The notes beneath the pieces were generated by a model. That model was not told the DNA's origin and did no database searches. It was given only the letters and a program-made list of their open reading frames with translations. From positions 1 through 12,703 of the forward strand of contig CALXSO010000108.1 of NCBI GenBank assembly GCA_944391155.1: DNA of 12,703 bases. Direction: 5' to 3'. Made by a program: the position numbers and the translations under genes. Shown piece after piece: positions 5,927 to 12,679 of the stretch. Each line of letters opens with the position of its first letter. The stretch's first letter is position 1. Source of the DNA: an uncultured Clostridia bacterium (GTDB lineage: Bacteria > Bacillota > Clostridia > TANB77 > CAG-508).

Positions 5927-7102
5927 ATGATAATTAAAAGAATTTTAAAAATTATAATTTTTATTTTAATTATTTTATTAACAACTAATACATATTCAAA
6001 AGCAGAACAAAGTGCAGAAGATAATATAGAAGAAACCATAGAACAGCAAAAAGAAACCTTTGGTATAAATAGTTTTATTGAAAATGCTAATGAATATACA
6101 GGAGAATTTTTTAATGACATAGATATTTCAAATATATTAACTTCAGCAATTTCAGGCGAAGTAGATAATAATACGATATATGAAAGAATACAAAACCTAT
6201 TTGGAGATGAACTAAAAACAGGAATAAAAACATTATTAAGTATATTAGTAATAATTATTATACATAGTATATTAAAATCAGTAAGTGAAAATTTAGAAAA
6301 TGATACTATATCCACAATTATCTATTATGTGCAATATATAGCTATAGTAACAATAATAATGTCAAACTTTACAGATATAGTTCAAATGGTAAAAGATACT
6401 GCAAATAATTTAGTAGGTTTTATGAATTGTTTAGTACCAATATTACTGTCATTGATGATTTATACAGGAAGTATAACAACAAGTAGTATTTTAGAACCAA
6501 TTATTTTATTTATGATAAATTTTATTGGAAATTTAATAGAAACAGTTTTTATACCATTAACACTAATTATTGCAGTAATATGTATAGTTTCAAAAATATC
6601 GGATAAAGTTCAAATAGAAAAATTGGCTAAATTCATGAAATCAAGTATGATATGGATATTAGGGATTATACTAACGATTTTCGTAGGTGTTTTATCAATA
6701 GAAGGAACTTTGTCTAGTAGTGTAGATGGTATAACAGCAAAAACTGCTAAAGCTGTTGTTAGTAGTGCTGTACCAATCGTGGGAAAAATATTAGGTGATG
6801 CAGTAGATACAGTATTAGGATGTGGAATAGTATTAAAAAATGCAATAGGTTTTGTGGGAGTTATAGTGATAATAGGAATTTGTATAATGCCAATTATAAA
6901 ATTAGGAATACTAACAATATGTTATAAGTTGGTATCAAGTGTATGTGAACCTATAGCAGATGGAAAAATAATAAATTTATTAGAGCAGATAGGAGATATA
7001 TTTAAAATATTGCTAGCAATATTATCAGCAATTTCTTTTATGGTTATTATAGGAACAACATTAGTTATAAAAATTTCTAATAGTGGGATGATGTATAGAT
7101 GA
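5927..7102 (+). CDS. spoIIIAE: Stage III sporulation protein AE
   Basis: SpoIIIAE is the large polytopic membrane protein of the SpoIIIA complex, proposed as a core of the transmembrane conduit. The 391-residue product matches the family length. It begins with a signal-like hydrophobic segment (residues about 5-22, with a possible cleavage after residue 26). An acidic extracytoplasmic stretch follows, then at least six strongly hydrophobic helices between residues about 98 and 385. Family-typical segments include TANNLVGFMNCLVPILLSL and the TAKTAKAVVSSAVPIVGKIL region followed by DAVDTVLG. An in-frame TGA at 5903 excludes a longer start. ATG 5927 has a weak SD, and two tiny ORFs with good SDs lie directly upstream. 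Confidence 0.95.
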   Translation: MIIKRILKIIIFILIILLTTNTYSKAEQSAEDNIEETIEQQKETFGINSFIENANEYTGEFFNDIDISNILTSAISGEVDNNTIYERIQNLFGDELKTGIKTLLSILVIIIIHSILKSVSENLENDTISTIIYYVQYIAIVTIIMSNFTDIVQMVKDTANNLVGFMNCLVPILLSLMIYTGSITTSSILEPIILFMINFIGNLIETVFIPLTLIIAVICIVSKISDKVQIEKLAKFMKSSMIWILGIILTIFVGVLSIEGTLSSSVDGITAKTAKAVVSSAVPIVGKILGDAVDTVLGCGIVLKNAIGFVGVIVIIGICIMPIIKLGILTICYKLVSSVCEPIADGKIINLLEQIGDIFKILLAILSAISFMVIIGTTLVIKISNSGMMYR

Positions 7103-7167
7103 CATAGTAGAAAATTACATGTAAGAAATGTAACAAAAGAGAAATTTATTAGCAAAAGGAGATGCAA

Positions 7168-7920
7168 ATGATTGAGGTAATTAGTTCATGGGCAAAAAAT
7201 ATAGTTTTGGCAATTATAGTTATATCAATACTAGAAATGTTATTGCCAAATAATAAAACGAAGAAATATGTAAAAATGGTAATGGGTTTGTATTTATTGT
7301 TTAATATAGTTTCACCATTTATACAAAACAAAGATAAAATAAATATAAGTGAATTTAACTTAGAAAAATATATGAATAATACACAAGAAACGACAGCAAA
7401 TGTTAATCAAGAATCTATGGATAAAAGATTAAATGAGATATATGTAGAAGAATTAGAAAAAGATATAGAAAAAAAGCTTGAAAATAGAGGATATGATGTA
7501 AAAGCTTGTAAAGTAGAAGCAAATATCAATAAAGAAGAAAATAGTGGTATAGAAAATATAACTTTACAGGTAGAAAAAAAGGAAAGTGAAGAAACCAATG
7601 AAGAAAAACTAAATTCAAAAGAAGCAGATAAAGAAGTTAAAAATGAAGAGAATAACGAAAATAATATGAATAATTCTGAAGATGAGAGTTCAATTAATCA
7701 GTCAAAAAAAAATGATGAAACAATAGAAAATGCATTGGTAAAAGAAATACAAAAAATTAAGGAAGTAAAAATAGGAGAAGAAGAAAACAAAGAAAATGAA
7801 GAAAATAACGGATATGAAAATGTAGAAAATAAAGAAATAACAAATACAGACATAAAAAAAATAAAAAATTTTTTAATAGAAGAATATGAGGTGAATGAAA
7901 AATGTTTAAAGATAAATTAA
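7168..7920 (+). CDS. spoIIIAF: Stage III sporulation protein AF
   Basis: SpoIIIAF is a membrane-anchored, ring-forming protein of the SpoIIIA complex. ATG 7168 is preferred over ATG 7162 because it lies 7 nt after AAAAGGAG (7153-7160) and gives the family N-terminus MIEVISSWAKNIV. Two transmembrane helices follow (about residues 8-24 and 36-52), with the conserved ILEMLLPNN between them. A ring-building domain follows (about residues 85-145; RLNEIYVEELEKDIEKKLENR). At 250 residues it is longer than the roughly 200 usual in Bacillus because of an Asn/Glu/Lys-rich, probably disordered insert (about residues 140-225). The C-terminus (IKNFLIEEYEVNEKCLKIN) is typical. Its last 19 bp overlap spoIIIAG, implying translational coupling. 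Confidence 0.93.
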   Translation: MIEVISSWAKNIVLAIIVISILEMLLPNNKTKKYVKMVMGLYLLFNIVSPFIQNKDKINISEFNLEKYMNNTQETTANVNQESMDKRLNEIYVEELEKDIEKKLENRGYDVKACKVEANINKEENSGIENITLQVEKKESEETNEEKLNSKEADKEVKNEENNENNMNNSEDESSINQSKKNDETIENALVKEIQKIKEVKIGEEENKENEENNGYENVENKEITNTDIKKIKNFLIEEYEVNEKCLKIN

Positions 7921-8531
7921 AGAAATTAATAGGTAATGAGGAAAACTCAGAAGGACCAAAAAATCAGAAAAAGAAAATAGAGAATCTGATGTTTTTTATT
8001 ATCATATTAATAGTAACAATAATAGCAATTAATTTAATATGGAATGATAATAACAAAGAAAAAGAAACCCAAAATGATGAGACAAAAAAATTAGCCATAA
8101 CTCAAAAAAGTAGTAATAATGAAACAATAGAAACCTCATCATCAAATGACCTAGAAGAAAAATTAGAAAAAATTTTATCAACAATACAGGGAGTAGGAGA
8201 AGTACATGTATTCATAAATTATTCAGAATCAAGTGAAGTGATACCAATGTATAATGAAAATTCAAAAACAAGTACAACAGAAGAAACAGATATGTCAGGT
8301 GGAACAAGAAAAATACAAGAAACAGATTCACAAAAAGATATTATATATCAAGAAGATAATGGAGAAAAAACACCAATGACACAGAAAGTGGTAGATCCAA
8401 AAATAGAAGGAGCAATAGTTACAGCAAAAGGAGCAAATGACGCAAACATTAAAACAAGTATAATTCAAGCTGTAGAAGCAGTGACAAGTTTGCCAACGCA
8501 TAAAATTCAAGTATTTGAATTAAGTAGTTAA
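7902..8531 (+). CDS. spoIIIAG: Stage III sporulation protein AG
   Basis: SpoIIIAG forms the large ring of the channel in the intermembrane space. The 209-residue product has a basic cytoplasmic N-terminus, one transmembrane helix (about residues 29-47) and a low-complexity Asn/Glu/Thr linker (about 48-85). The ring-building domain starts at LEEKLEKILSTIQGVGEVHVFINY and resumes at VVDPKIEGAIVTAKGANDANIKTSIIQAVEAVTSLPTHKIQVFEL. The intervening segment (about 120-165) corresponds to the beta-triangle insert known in SpoIIIAG. The start is ATG 7902 behind GAGGTG, inside the end of spoIIIAF. A 19-nt perfect hairpin overlaps its stop codon. Confidence 0.95.
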   Translation: MFKDKLKKLIGNEENSEGPKNQKKKIENLMFFIIILIVTIIAINLIWNDNNKEKETQNDETKKLAITQKSSNNETIETSSSNDLEEKLEKILSTIQGVGEVHVFINYSESSEVIPMYNENSKTSTTEETDMSGGTRKIQETDSQKDIIYQEDNGEKTPMTQKVVDPKIEGAIVTAKGANDANIKTSIIQAVEAVTSLPTHKIQVFELSS

Positions 8532-8542
8532 GAATTAACTAC
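8524..8542 (+). other. Perfect 8-bp hairpin over the spoIIIAG stop codon
   Basis: GTAGTTAA (8524-8531) pairs perfectly with TTAACTAC (8535-8542) around a GAA loop. The stop TAA of spoIIIAG is 8529-8531. It is followed by A-rich rather than T-rich sequence, so it is not an intrinsic terminator. It may be an mRNA-stabilising or processing structure. Confidence 0.6.
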
Positions 8543-8551
8543 AATGAAAAA

Positions 8552-8614
8552 AAGAAAGGTAGCGAAACTACATTAGCATGGCTTACGCAGGTCTTTTTAT
8601 AGGTAACCTTTCTT
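8552..8614 (+). other. Structured intercistronic element between spoIIIAG and spoIIIAH
   Basis: AAGAAAGGT (8552-8560) is perfectly complementary to ACCTTTCTT (8606-8614), closing a 63-nt domain. Inside, GTAG (8559-8562) and CTAC (8568-8571) form a small hairpin with loop CGAAA, sharing two bases with the outer stem. GTAGTT at the spoIIIAG stop could alternatively pair with the AACTAC at 8566-8571. Base composition here (GCG, CATGGC, ACGCAGG) is richer in G+C than the surroundings. I compared it from memory with c-di-GMP, preQ1, SAM, TPP, FMN and fluoride riboswitches and saw no match. Class and function are unknown. Confidence 0.5.
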
Positions 8615-8663
8615 GTTGTATACGGAAAAATTAAAGCAAAAAACCAAAGAAAGAGGGATAAGA

Positions 8664-9419
8664 ATGAAAATTTTCAAAAAAAATCAAATAATAATTTATG
8701 TAATAGCGTTAATGTTAATAACAGCAGGATATCTAAGTTATACAACTGATAATGAAGAAGTTACAGCAGGAATTGAAATGGAAACAGCAGATGTAGGAAC
8801 AGAAGCAGAATCAGAAACCAAAACAGAGAATATTGGAGATGCACAATTAGTAAGTAGTAATGACATAGTAAATCAAAATGGAGAAAAAAATATTAATAGT
8901 AATGAAACAGAAAATAGTTTAGCTAATTCATCAGATATTGCTAATATTACAAATGAAGCTGAAGAAAATGATGTGGAAAAAACAGAAGAACAACAAGAAA
9001 GCAAAATAACTGAAGACAATCAAAGTACAAACCAAATAGAGGATAATGCACAATCTACTTCAAATACAATATCAAATGAATATTTTACAAATTCTAAATT
9101 AGAAAGAGATACCATGTATTCTCAAATGTTAGAAACATATGAAAAAATATTAAATAGTAGTAATGCATTAGAAACACAAAAGCAATCTGCAACAGAGGAA
9201 ATAACAAAAATAAATAACACAAAAAATAGTATAATGATATGTGAAAATCTAATTGGAACGAAAGGATTTCAAAACAATGTAATATTTGTAAATGGTAATA
9301 GTATAACAGTAATAGTAGGAGCAACAGAATTAAAACAAGAAGAAGTAGCACAAATACAAAATATTATAGCAAGAGAAATGCAAGCAAATATTGAGAATAT
9401 ACATATAGCTATCAAATAG
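8664..9419 (+). CDS. spoIIIAH: Stage III sporulation protein AH
   Basis: SpoIIIAH sits in the mother-cell membrane and binds forespore SpoIIQ across the septum, closing the A-Q channel. ATG 8664 is chosen over the upstream ATG 8613 because it follows an SD-like AAAGAGGG and gives the standard short basic start MKIFKKNQ before the transmembrane helix (about residues 8-25). A long acidic Ser/Asn/Glu linker follows (about 26-140). The conserved C-terminal ring-building domain runs about 145-251 (YFTNSKLERDTMYSQMLETY, ..ITKINN.., then GFQNNVIFVNGNSITVIVGA). The 251 residues slightly exceed the 218 of Bacillus subtilis, owing to the linker. It is the last gene of the operon; spoIIQ is not nearby. 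Confidence 0.93.
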   Translation: MKIFKKNQIIIYVIALMLITAGYLSYTTDNEEVTAGIEMETADVGTEAESETKTENIGDAQLVSSNDIVNQNGEKNINSNETENSLANSSDIANITNEAEENDVEKTEEQQESKITEDNQSTNQIEDNAQSTSNTISNEYFTNSKLERDTMYSQMLETYEKILNSSNALETQKQSATEEITKINNTKNSIMICENLIGTKGFQNNVIFVNGNSITVIVGATELKQEEVAQIQNIIAREMQANIENIHIAIK

Positions 9420-9462
9420 GGATTAAGGGACGGTCCTTAAAATCCCTGTAAATAGGGATTTT
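9418..9462 (+). terminator. Two mutually exclusive hairpins at the end of the spoIIIA operon
   Basis: Hairpin A: AGGGATT (9418-9424) pairs with AATCCCT (9441-9447), with AAGGG/TCCTT inside it. Hairpin B: AAAATCCCT (9439-9447) pairs perfectly with AGGGATTTT (9454-9462) around GTAAAT. Both use the same AATCCCT strand, so only one can form. The following T-tract is only four bases, so termination would be weak. The motif AAGGGACGGTCCTT resembles dispersed GGGACGGTCC-type repeats that I recall from Clostridia; that link is from memory. Confidence 0.5.
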
Positions 9463-9496
9463 GGGGACAAACCTAAAATTTTTATTTTTAAAATAG

Positions 9497-9595
9497 AAAT
9501 CTAAATACTAATATAGTTAATATATAAGCACAAAGAAAAATCGGAAAAACTAGCGAAAGAATAAAATCTAAATACTAATATAGTTAATATATAAG
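9497..9595 (+). repeat. Exactly duplicated 32-bp repeat with 35-bp spacer
   Basis: The same 32 bases (beginning AAATCTAAATACTAATATAG) occur at 9497-9528 and 9564-9595 without a mismatch, separated by 35 bp. The repeat contains ACTA-ATA-TAGT, a small inverted repeat. Its 3' end (TAATATATAAG) is also complementary to the terminator arm at 9636-9648: 13 bp for copy 2 and 11 bp for copy 1. It is a local duplication lying between the spoIIIA operon and the GH25 gene. Confidence 0.85.
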
Positions 9596-9655
9596 TAGAA
9601 AGAACTTAAGCATTTGCTTATGTTTTTTATGAAAATACTTATATATTATTTTTTT
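9585..9655 (+). terminator. Intrinsic terminator zone downstream of spoIIIA
   Basis: TAATATATAAGTA (9585-9597) is perfectly complementary to TACTTATATATTA (9636-9648), which runs directly into seven T residues (9649-9655). Inside the loop a smaller hairpin, TAAGC-ATTT-GCTTA (9607-9620), is followed by TG and T6. The result is two nested terminator-like structures. It likely ends the spoIIIA transcript before the promoter of the next gene. Confidence 0.6.
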
Positions 9656-9727
9656 GTTGATTTGTTAAATTAAGTCTGAGTTGTAACCACTAAACAGTAT
9701 ATCTTTACAATAATAAACAAAAAACTA

Positions 9728-9756
9728 TTGAAAAATTTTTCTGCAAAATGTATAAT
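9728..9756 (+). promoter_or_regulatory. Sigma-A promoter of the GH25/ChW gene
   Basis: TTGAAA (9728-9733) and a perfect TATAAT (9751-9756) are separated by exactly 17 bp. Transcription would start near 9763, leaving a very short leader that still contains the SD (GAGGTG, 9766-9771). Because ATG 9748 overlaps the promoter, the promoter supports translation from ATG 9778. Confidence 0.75.
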
Positions 9757-9777
9757 ATTTCTAGTGAGGTGTTAAAA

Positions 9778-12639
9778 ATGAAAAGAATATTTTTAAGTGC
9801 AATTATATTATTAATTTTAGTATTAAATGTATTTTTTCCAATAGTTGTACAAGCTAAAGAAAGTAATAATACTATTATGAAAAATACATTAACTGAAAGT
9901 GCAAATAATATAGAAGATAATGAAGAAATAAATATAGAAGATTCAAACACTGACGAATCAAATATAGAAAAAAAAGATGTAACAAATGAAAATGAAATAA
10001 GTAATGACATAGAAACAAATGATGTTACAAATTCTATAAACAATACTATGGCAGAGGATAATGTGAATAGCGATAATAATTCCATAAAAGAGAATAATGT
10101 TATAACAGATAATAATACAAATAATATTAATAATACAAACAGTACAAATAGCATAAGTACAACAACTGAAAATACAACTAATGCAAATGAAGTAACAGAG
10201 AAAAATGAAGCTGGTAATACAGTAGATAATAATGATAGCATAGAAAAAAATAATGAAAATTCTATTGTAGAAGATGGACAAGAGGAAAATATACAAGTTT
10301 ATTCAATAGATACGCAAAGTGTAGAAAAAACATCTGGATTAGCTGTACAGTATAGTGCTCATGTCCAAGATGAAGGATGGCAGAACTTTGTGAATCAACC
10401 TAAAACAGCAGGAACAACTAAAAAAAAAAAAAAAATTGAAGCAATGAAAATAAAACTTGTTAATAATACAAAAAATATAAATATCCAGTATAAATCATAT
10501 ATAGAAAATAGCGGATGGCAGACTTGGAAGAAAAATGGTGAAATATCAGGCACAACTGGAAAAAATTTAAAGATGTATGGGATTCAAATTAGATTACAGG
10601 GAACAAGTGAATATTCTGTTACATATAGAGTACATCTTCAAGATTTAGGATGGCAGGCTTGGGTATATGATGGAACTACAGCAGGAAATATATCTTCAAA
10701 AAAGAAGATAGAAGCAATTGAAATAAAAATAGTACCAAAACAAAATCAAAATATAACAGTAAGATATATGGCACATGTACAAGATATAGGATGGCAAGAT
10801 TATAAACAGAATGGTGCAACTTCAGGAACAACAGGAAAAAATAAAAAAATAGAAGCAATGAGAATAGAATTAAATAATGCTCCTTCTGGAATGAAGATAA
10901 AGTATAGAACATATGTAGAAGGAGATGCTTGGCAAAATTGGAAATATGATGATAGTGTTTCAGGAACAACAGGTAAAAATAAAAAAGTATATGGAATACA
11001 AGTAAAATTGGAAGGAACAGAACAATATTCAGTGCAATATAGAGTGCATTTACAAGACTTGGGATGGCAGGAATGGGTGCAAGATGGAAAAACAGCAGGT
11101 AATATATCAGCAAAAAAGAAAATAGAAGCTATACAAATAAAGATAGTAAAGAATGAAAATAAGGATAATAGCTTGGGTGTTTGGTATGTAGCACATGTGC
11201 AAGATGAAGGGTGGCAAGATTATAAGTATAATGGTGGAATGGCAGGAACAACTGGAAAAAATAGAAAGATTGAAGCATTAAAAATAGAGCTTAATAATAA
11301 TCCAAGTGGAACAGGAATTAGATATAGAACTTATATTGCAAATAGTGGATGGCAGAATTGGGCTCAAAATGGAAATTTAAGCGGAACAGTCGGACAGAAT
11401 AAAAAGGTATATGGAATAAGAATTGAATTAGTTGGTATGCAAGACTATTCCGTTCAATATAGAGTACATATTGAAAACTATGGATGGCTTGATTGGGTTG
11501 CTGATGGAGAAACAGCAGGTAAAGTTGTAGAAGGAAAGAAAATAGAAGCTGTGGAAATAAAAATAACAAAAAAAGTTGAAGCTTCAAAAACACTTGGTGT
11601 TGAATACTATTCACATATCCAAAATACTGGATGGGAAGAAAAATATCGTGAAAGAGATGGAGAAACTTCAGGAAGAGCTAATAGTGGATTAAAAATAGAA
11701 GCTATAAAAATAAATTTAAGAAATGCACCAAAAGGAGCTAGTATAAAATATAAAGCTCATGTGAAAAATGTAGGATGGCAAGACTGGGTATCTGATGGAG
11801 AACAAGCAGGAACAACAGATAAAAATCAAAAAATAGAGGCAATAAAAATCAAACTAGAAGGATTAGATAATTACACAGTTGAGTATAGGGTGTATGTTCA
11901 AAATAATGGATGGACAGATTGGTACATAGATGGAGAACAGGCAGGAACGACAGGTAAAAATCTTAGAATTGAAGCAATTCAGATTAGACTTGTTGGGAAA
12001 TATAAAAGACAATATTATGGGATAGATGTATCTGAACATCAAGAAGAAATTAACTATGATAAACTTGTAAAAACAAATAAAGTAGATTTTATGATTGCAA
12101 GAGCTGGATTTTATTTGGAAAGCCAAGATAAATTTAGAGAAGATTATTATTTTAAAAGAAATTATTCAGAAGCAAAAAGAAAAAATATTCCATTAGGAAC
12201 ATATATTTATTCATACGCAACAAGTGTGGAAGAAGCTAAAAATGAAGCAACAGGATTAATATCATATTTAAAAAGTACGGGACAAACAGATTATGAATTA
12301 CCAATATTTTTTGATATTGAAGATTCATGTCAAGAAAATCTTAGTGTTAAAACAAGAACAGATATGTGTATTGCATTTGGAGAGATAATTATAAAAGCAG
12401 GATATAAGGTAGGAATATATTCAAATATTAATAGATTATTGACATGGATAGATTTAAAGCAAATACCAGATGAATATTCAATATGGGTTGCATCTTATGG
12501 ATTAAATGATGGAAAAATTCCAGGTGATAAATTTAAATTTCCAGGAGAACATGATATTTGGCAATATACTTCTCAGGGAAAATTAGATGGAATAGAAAAA
12601 CCAGTTGACTTAAATATTTGTTATAAAAAGTATTTTTAA
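9778..12639 (+). CDS. Secreted GH25 muramidase with twelve ChW repeats
   Basis: The 953-residue product is a predicted secreted peptidoglycan hydrolase (GH25, lysozyme-type N-acetylmuramidase). ATG 9778 follows GAGGTG. A signal peptide (residues 1-26, ending VVQA) precedes an Asn/Thr/Ser/Glu-rich low-complexity linker (about 27-185). Twelve ChW (clostridial hydrophobic, W-rich) repeats of about 46 residues span about 188-741, most with a G-W pair. The GH25 domain spans about 747-953, with YGIDVSEHQ (Asp750), FFDIED (Asp846, Glu848: the expected D-x-E catalytic pair), DIWQYTSQG (Asp926) and PVDLN (Asp944), so it looks intact. ChW repeats are known from clostridial surface proteins and are thought to mediate binding; the ligand is unclear. 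Its own promoter separates it from spoIIIA. A role in sporulation is not implied by position alone. Confidence 0.93.
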   Translation: MKRIFLSAIILLILVLNVFFPIVVQAKESNNTIMKNTLTESANNIEDNEEINIEDSNTDESNIEKKDVTNENEISNDIETNDVTNSINNTMAEDNVNSDNNSIKENNVITDNNTNNINNTNSTNSISTTTENTTNANEVTEKNEAGNTVDNNDSIEKNNENSIVEDGQEENIQVYSIDTQSVEKTSGLAVQYSAHVQDEGWQNFVNQPKTAGTTKKKKKIEAMKIKLVNNTKNINIQYKSYIENSGWQTWKKNGEISGTTGKNLKMYGIQIRLQGTSEYSVTYRVHLQDLGWQAWVYDGTTAGNISSKKKIEAIEIKIVPKQNQNITVRYMAHVQDIGWQDYKQNGATSGTTGKNKKIEAMRIELNNAPSGMKIKYRTYVEGDAWQNWKYDDSVSGTTGKNKKVYGIQVKLEGTEQYSVQYRVHLQDLGWQEWVQDGKTAGNISAKKKIEAIQIKIVKNENKDNSLGVWYVAHVQDEGWQDYKYNGGMAGTTGKNRKIEALKIELNNNPSGTGIRYRTYIANSGWQNWAQNGNLSGTVGQNKKVYGIRIELVGMQDYSVQYRVHIENYGWLDWVADGETAGKVVEGKKIEAVEIKITKKVEASKTLGVEYYSHIQNTGWEEKYRERDGETSGRANSGLKIEAIKINLRNAPKGASIKYKAHVKNVGWQDWVSDGEQAGTTDKNQKIEAIKIKLEGLDNYTVEYRVYVQNNGWTDWYIDGEQAGTTGKNLRIEAIQIRLVGKYKRQYYGIDVSEHQEEINYDKLVKTNKVDFMIARAGFYLESQDKFREDYYFKRNYSEAKRKNIPLGTYIYSYATSVEEAKNEATGLISYLKSTGQTDYELPIFFDIEDSCQENLSVKTRTDMCIAFGEIIIKAGYKVGIYSNINRLLTWIDLKQIPDEYSIWVASYGLNDGKIPGDKFKFPGEHDIWQYTSQGKLDGIEKPVDLNICYKKYF
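10345..12000 (+). repeat. ChW repeat array with three-repeat higher-order period
   Basis: Twelve coding repeats alternate in a fixed order A-B-C, four times. Type A (repeats 1, 4, 7, 10) tends to read HVQDxGW..IEAMKI. Type B (2, 5, 8, 11) reads YxxYIxxxGW.., with V/MYGIQ in the first three. Type C (3, 6, 9, 12) starts Y-S/T-V-x-Y-R-V and ends IEAIxIxI. The supra-repeat is about 135-140 residues (about 410-420 bp), which indicates growth by duplication of whole triplets. Confidence 0.85.
10420..10435 (+). repeat. Run of 16 consecutive A in the GH25/ChW gene
   Basis: Sixteen uninterrupted A bases encode the five lysines (TTKKKKKIEAM) in the first ChW repeat. The equivalent places in the other repeats are broken up by G, T or C. 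Loss or gain of one base would stop translation before the GH25 domain. Confidence 0.9.
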
Positions 12640-12659
12640 GTAGTTTTGAATTTTGAAAT

Positions 12660-12679
12660 CTTATAAATGAGTTTATAGG
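12660..12679 (+). terminator. Hairpin after the GH25 gene (weak terminator candidate)
   Basis: TATAAA (12662-12667) pairs with TTTATA (12672-12677) around TGAG, extended by a T-G and a C-G pair to 8 bp. No T-run follows before the window ends, so termination is uncertain. Confidence 0.3.

Noticed and set aside
7162..7167. spoIIIAF start at ATG 7162
   Set aside because: It is only one base from the SD. ATG 7168 has proper spacing and the family start.
8544..8576. Ten-codon ORF (MKKRKVAKLH) between spoIIIAG and spoIIIAH
   Set aside because: It has no SD and starts just after a hairpin. It is more likely part of the structured spacer than a peptide gene.
8552..8614. c-di-GMP-I (GEMM) riboswitch, suggested by ACGCAGGTCTTT
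   Set aside because: The order of conserved blocks and the tetraloop/receptor elements do not match the class as I know it.
8613..8663. spoIIIAH start at ATG 8613
   Set aside because: It overlaps the closing stem of the intercistronic element and lacks an SD. ATG 8664 gives the normal N-terminus.
9497..9595. Repeat-spacer-repeat geometry (32/35/32 bp) resembling a minimal CRISPR array
   Set aside because: There are only two copies and no cas genes. The repeat is AT-rich, lacks CRISPR-repeat character and pairs with a terminator arm. A local duplication fits better.
9748..9777. GH25 start at ATG 9748
   Set aside because: This ATG lies in the -35/-10 spacer of the promoter and has no SD. ATG 9778 has both an SD and a signal peptide.
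689..12126. Minus-strand ORFs of 60-180 codons scattered across the window
   Set aside because: They are antisense shadows of the plus-strand genes, rich in Leu, Phe, Ile, Tyr and Cys. None has a recognisable domain, and I saw no SD supporting any of them.
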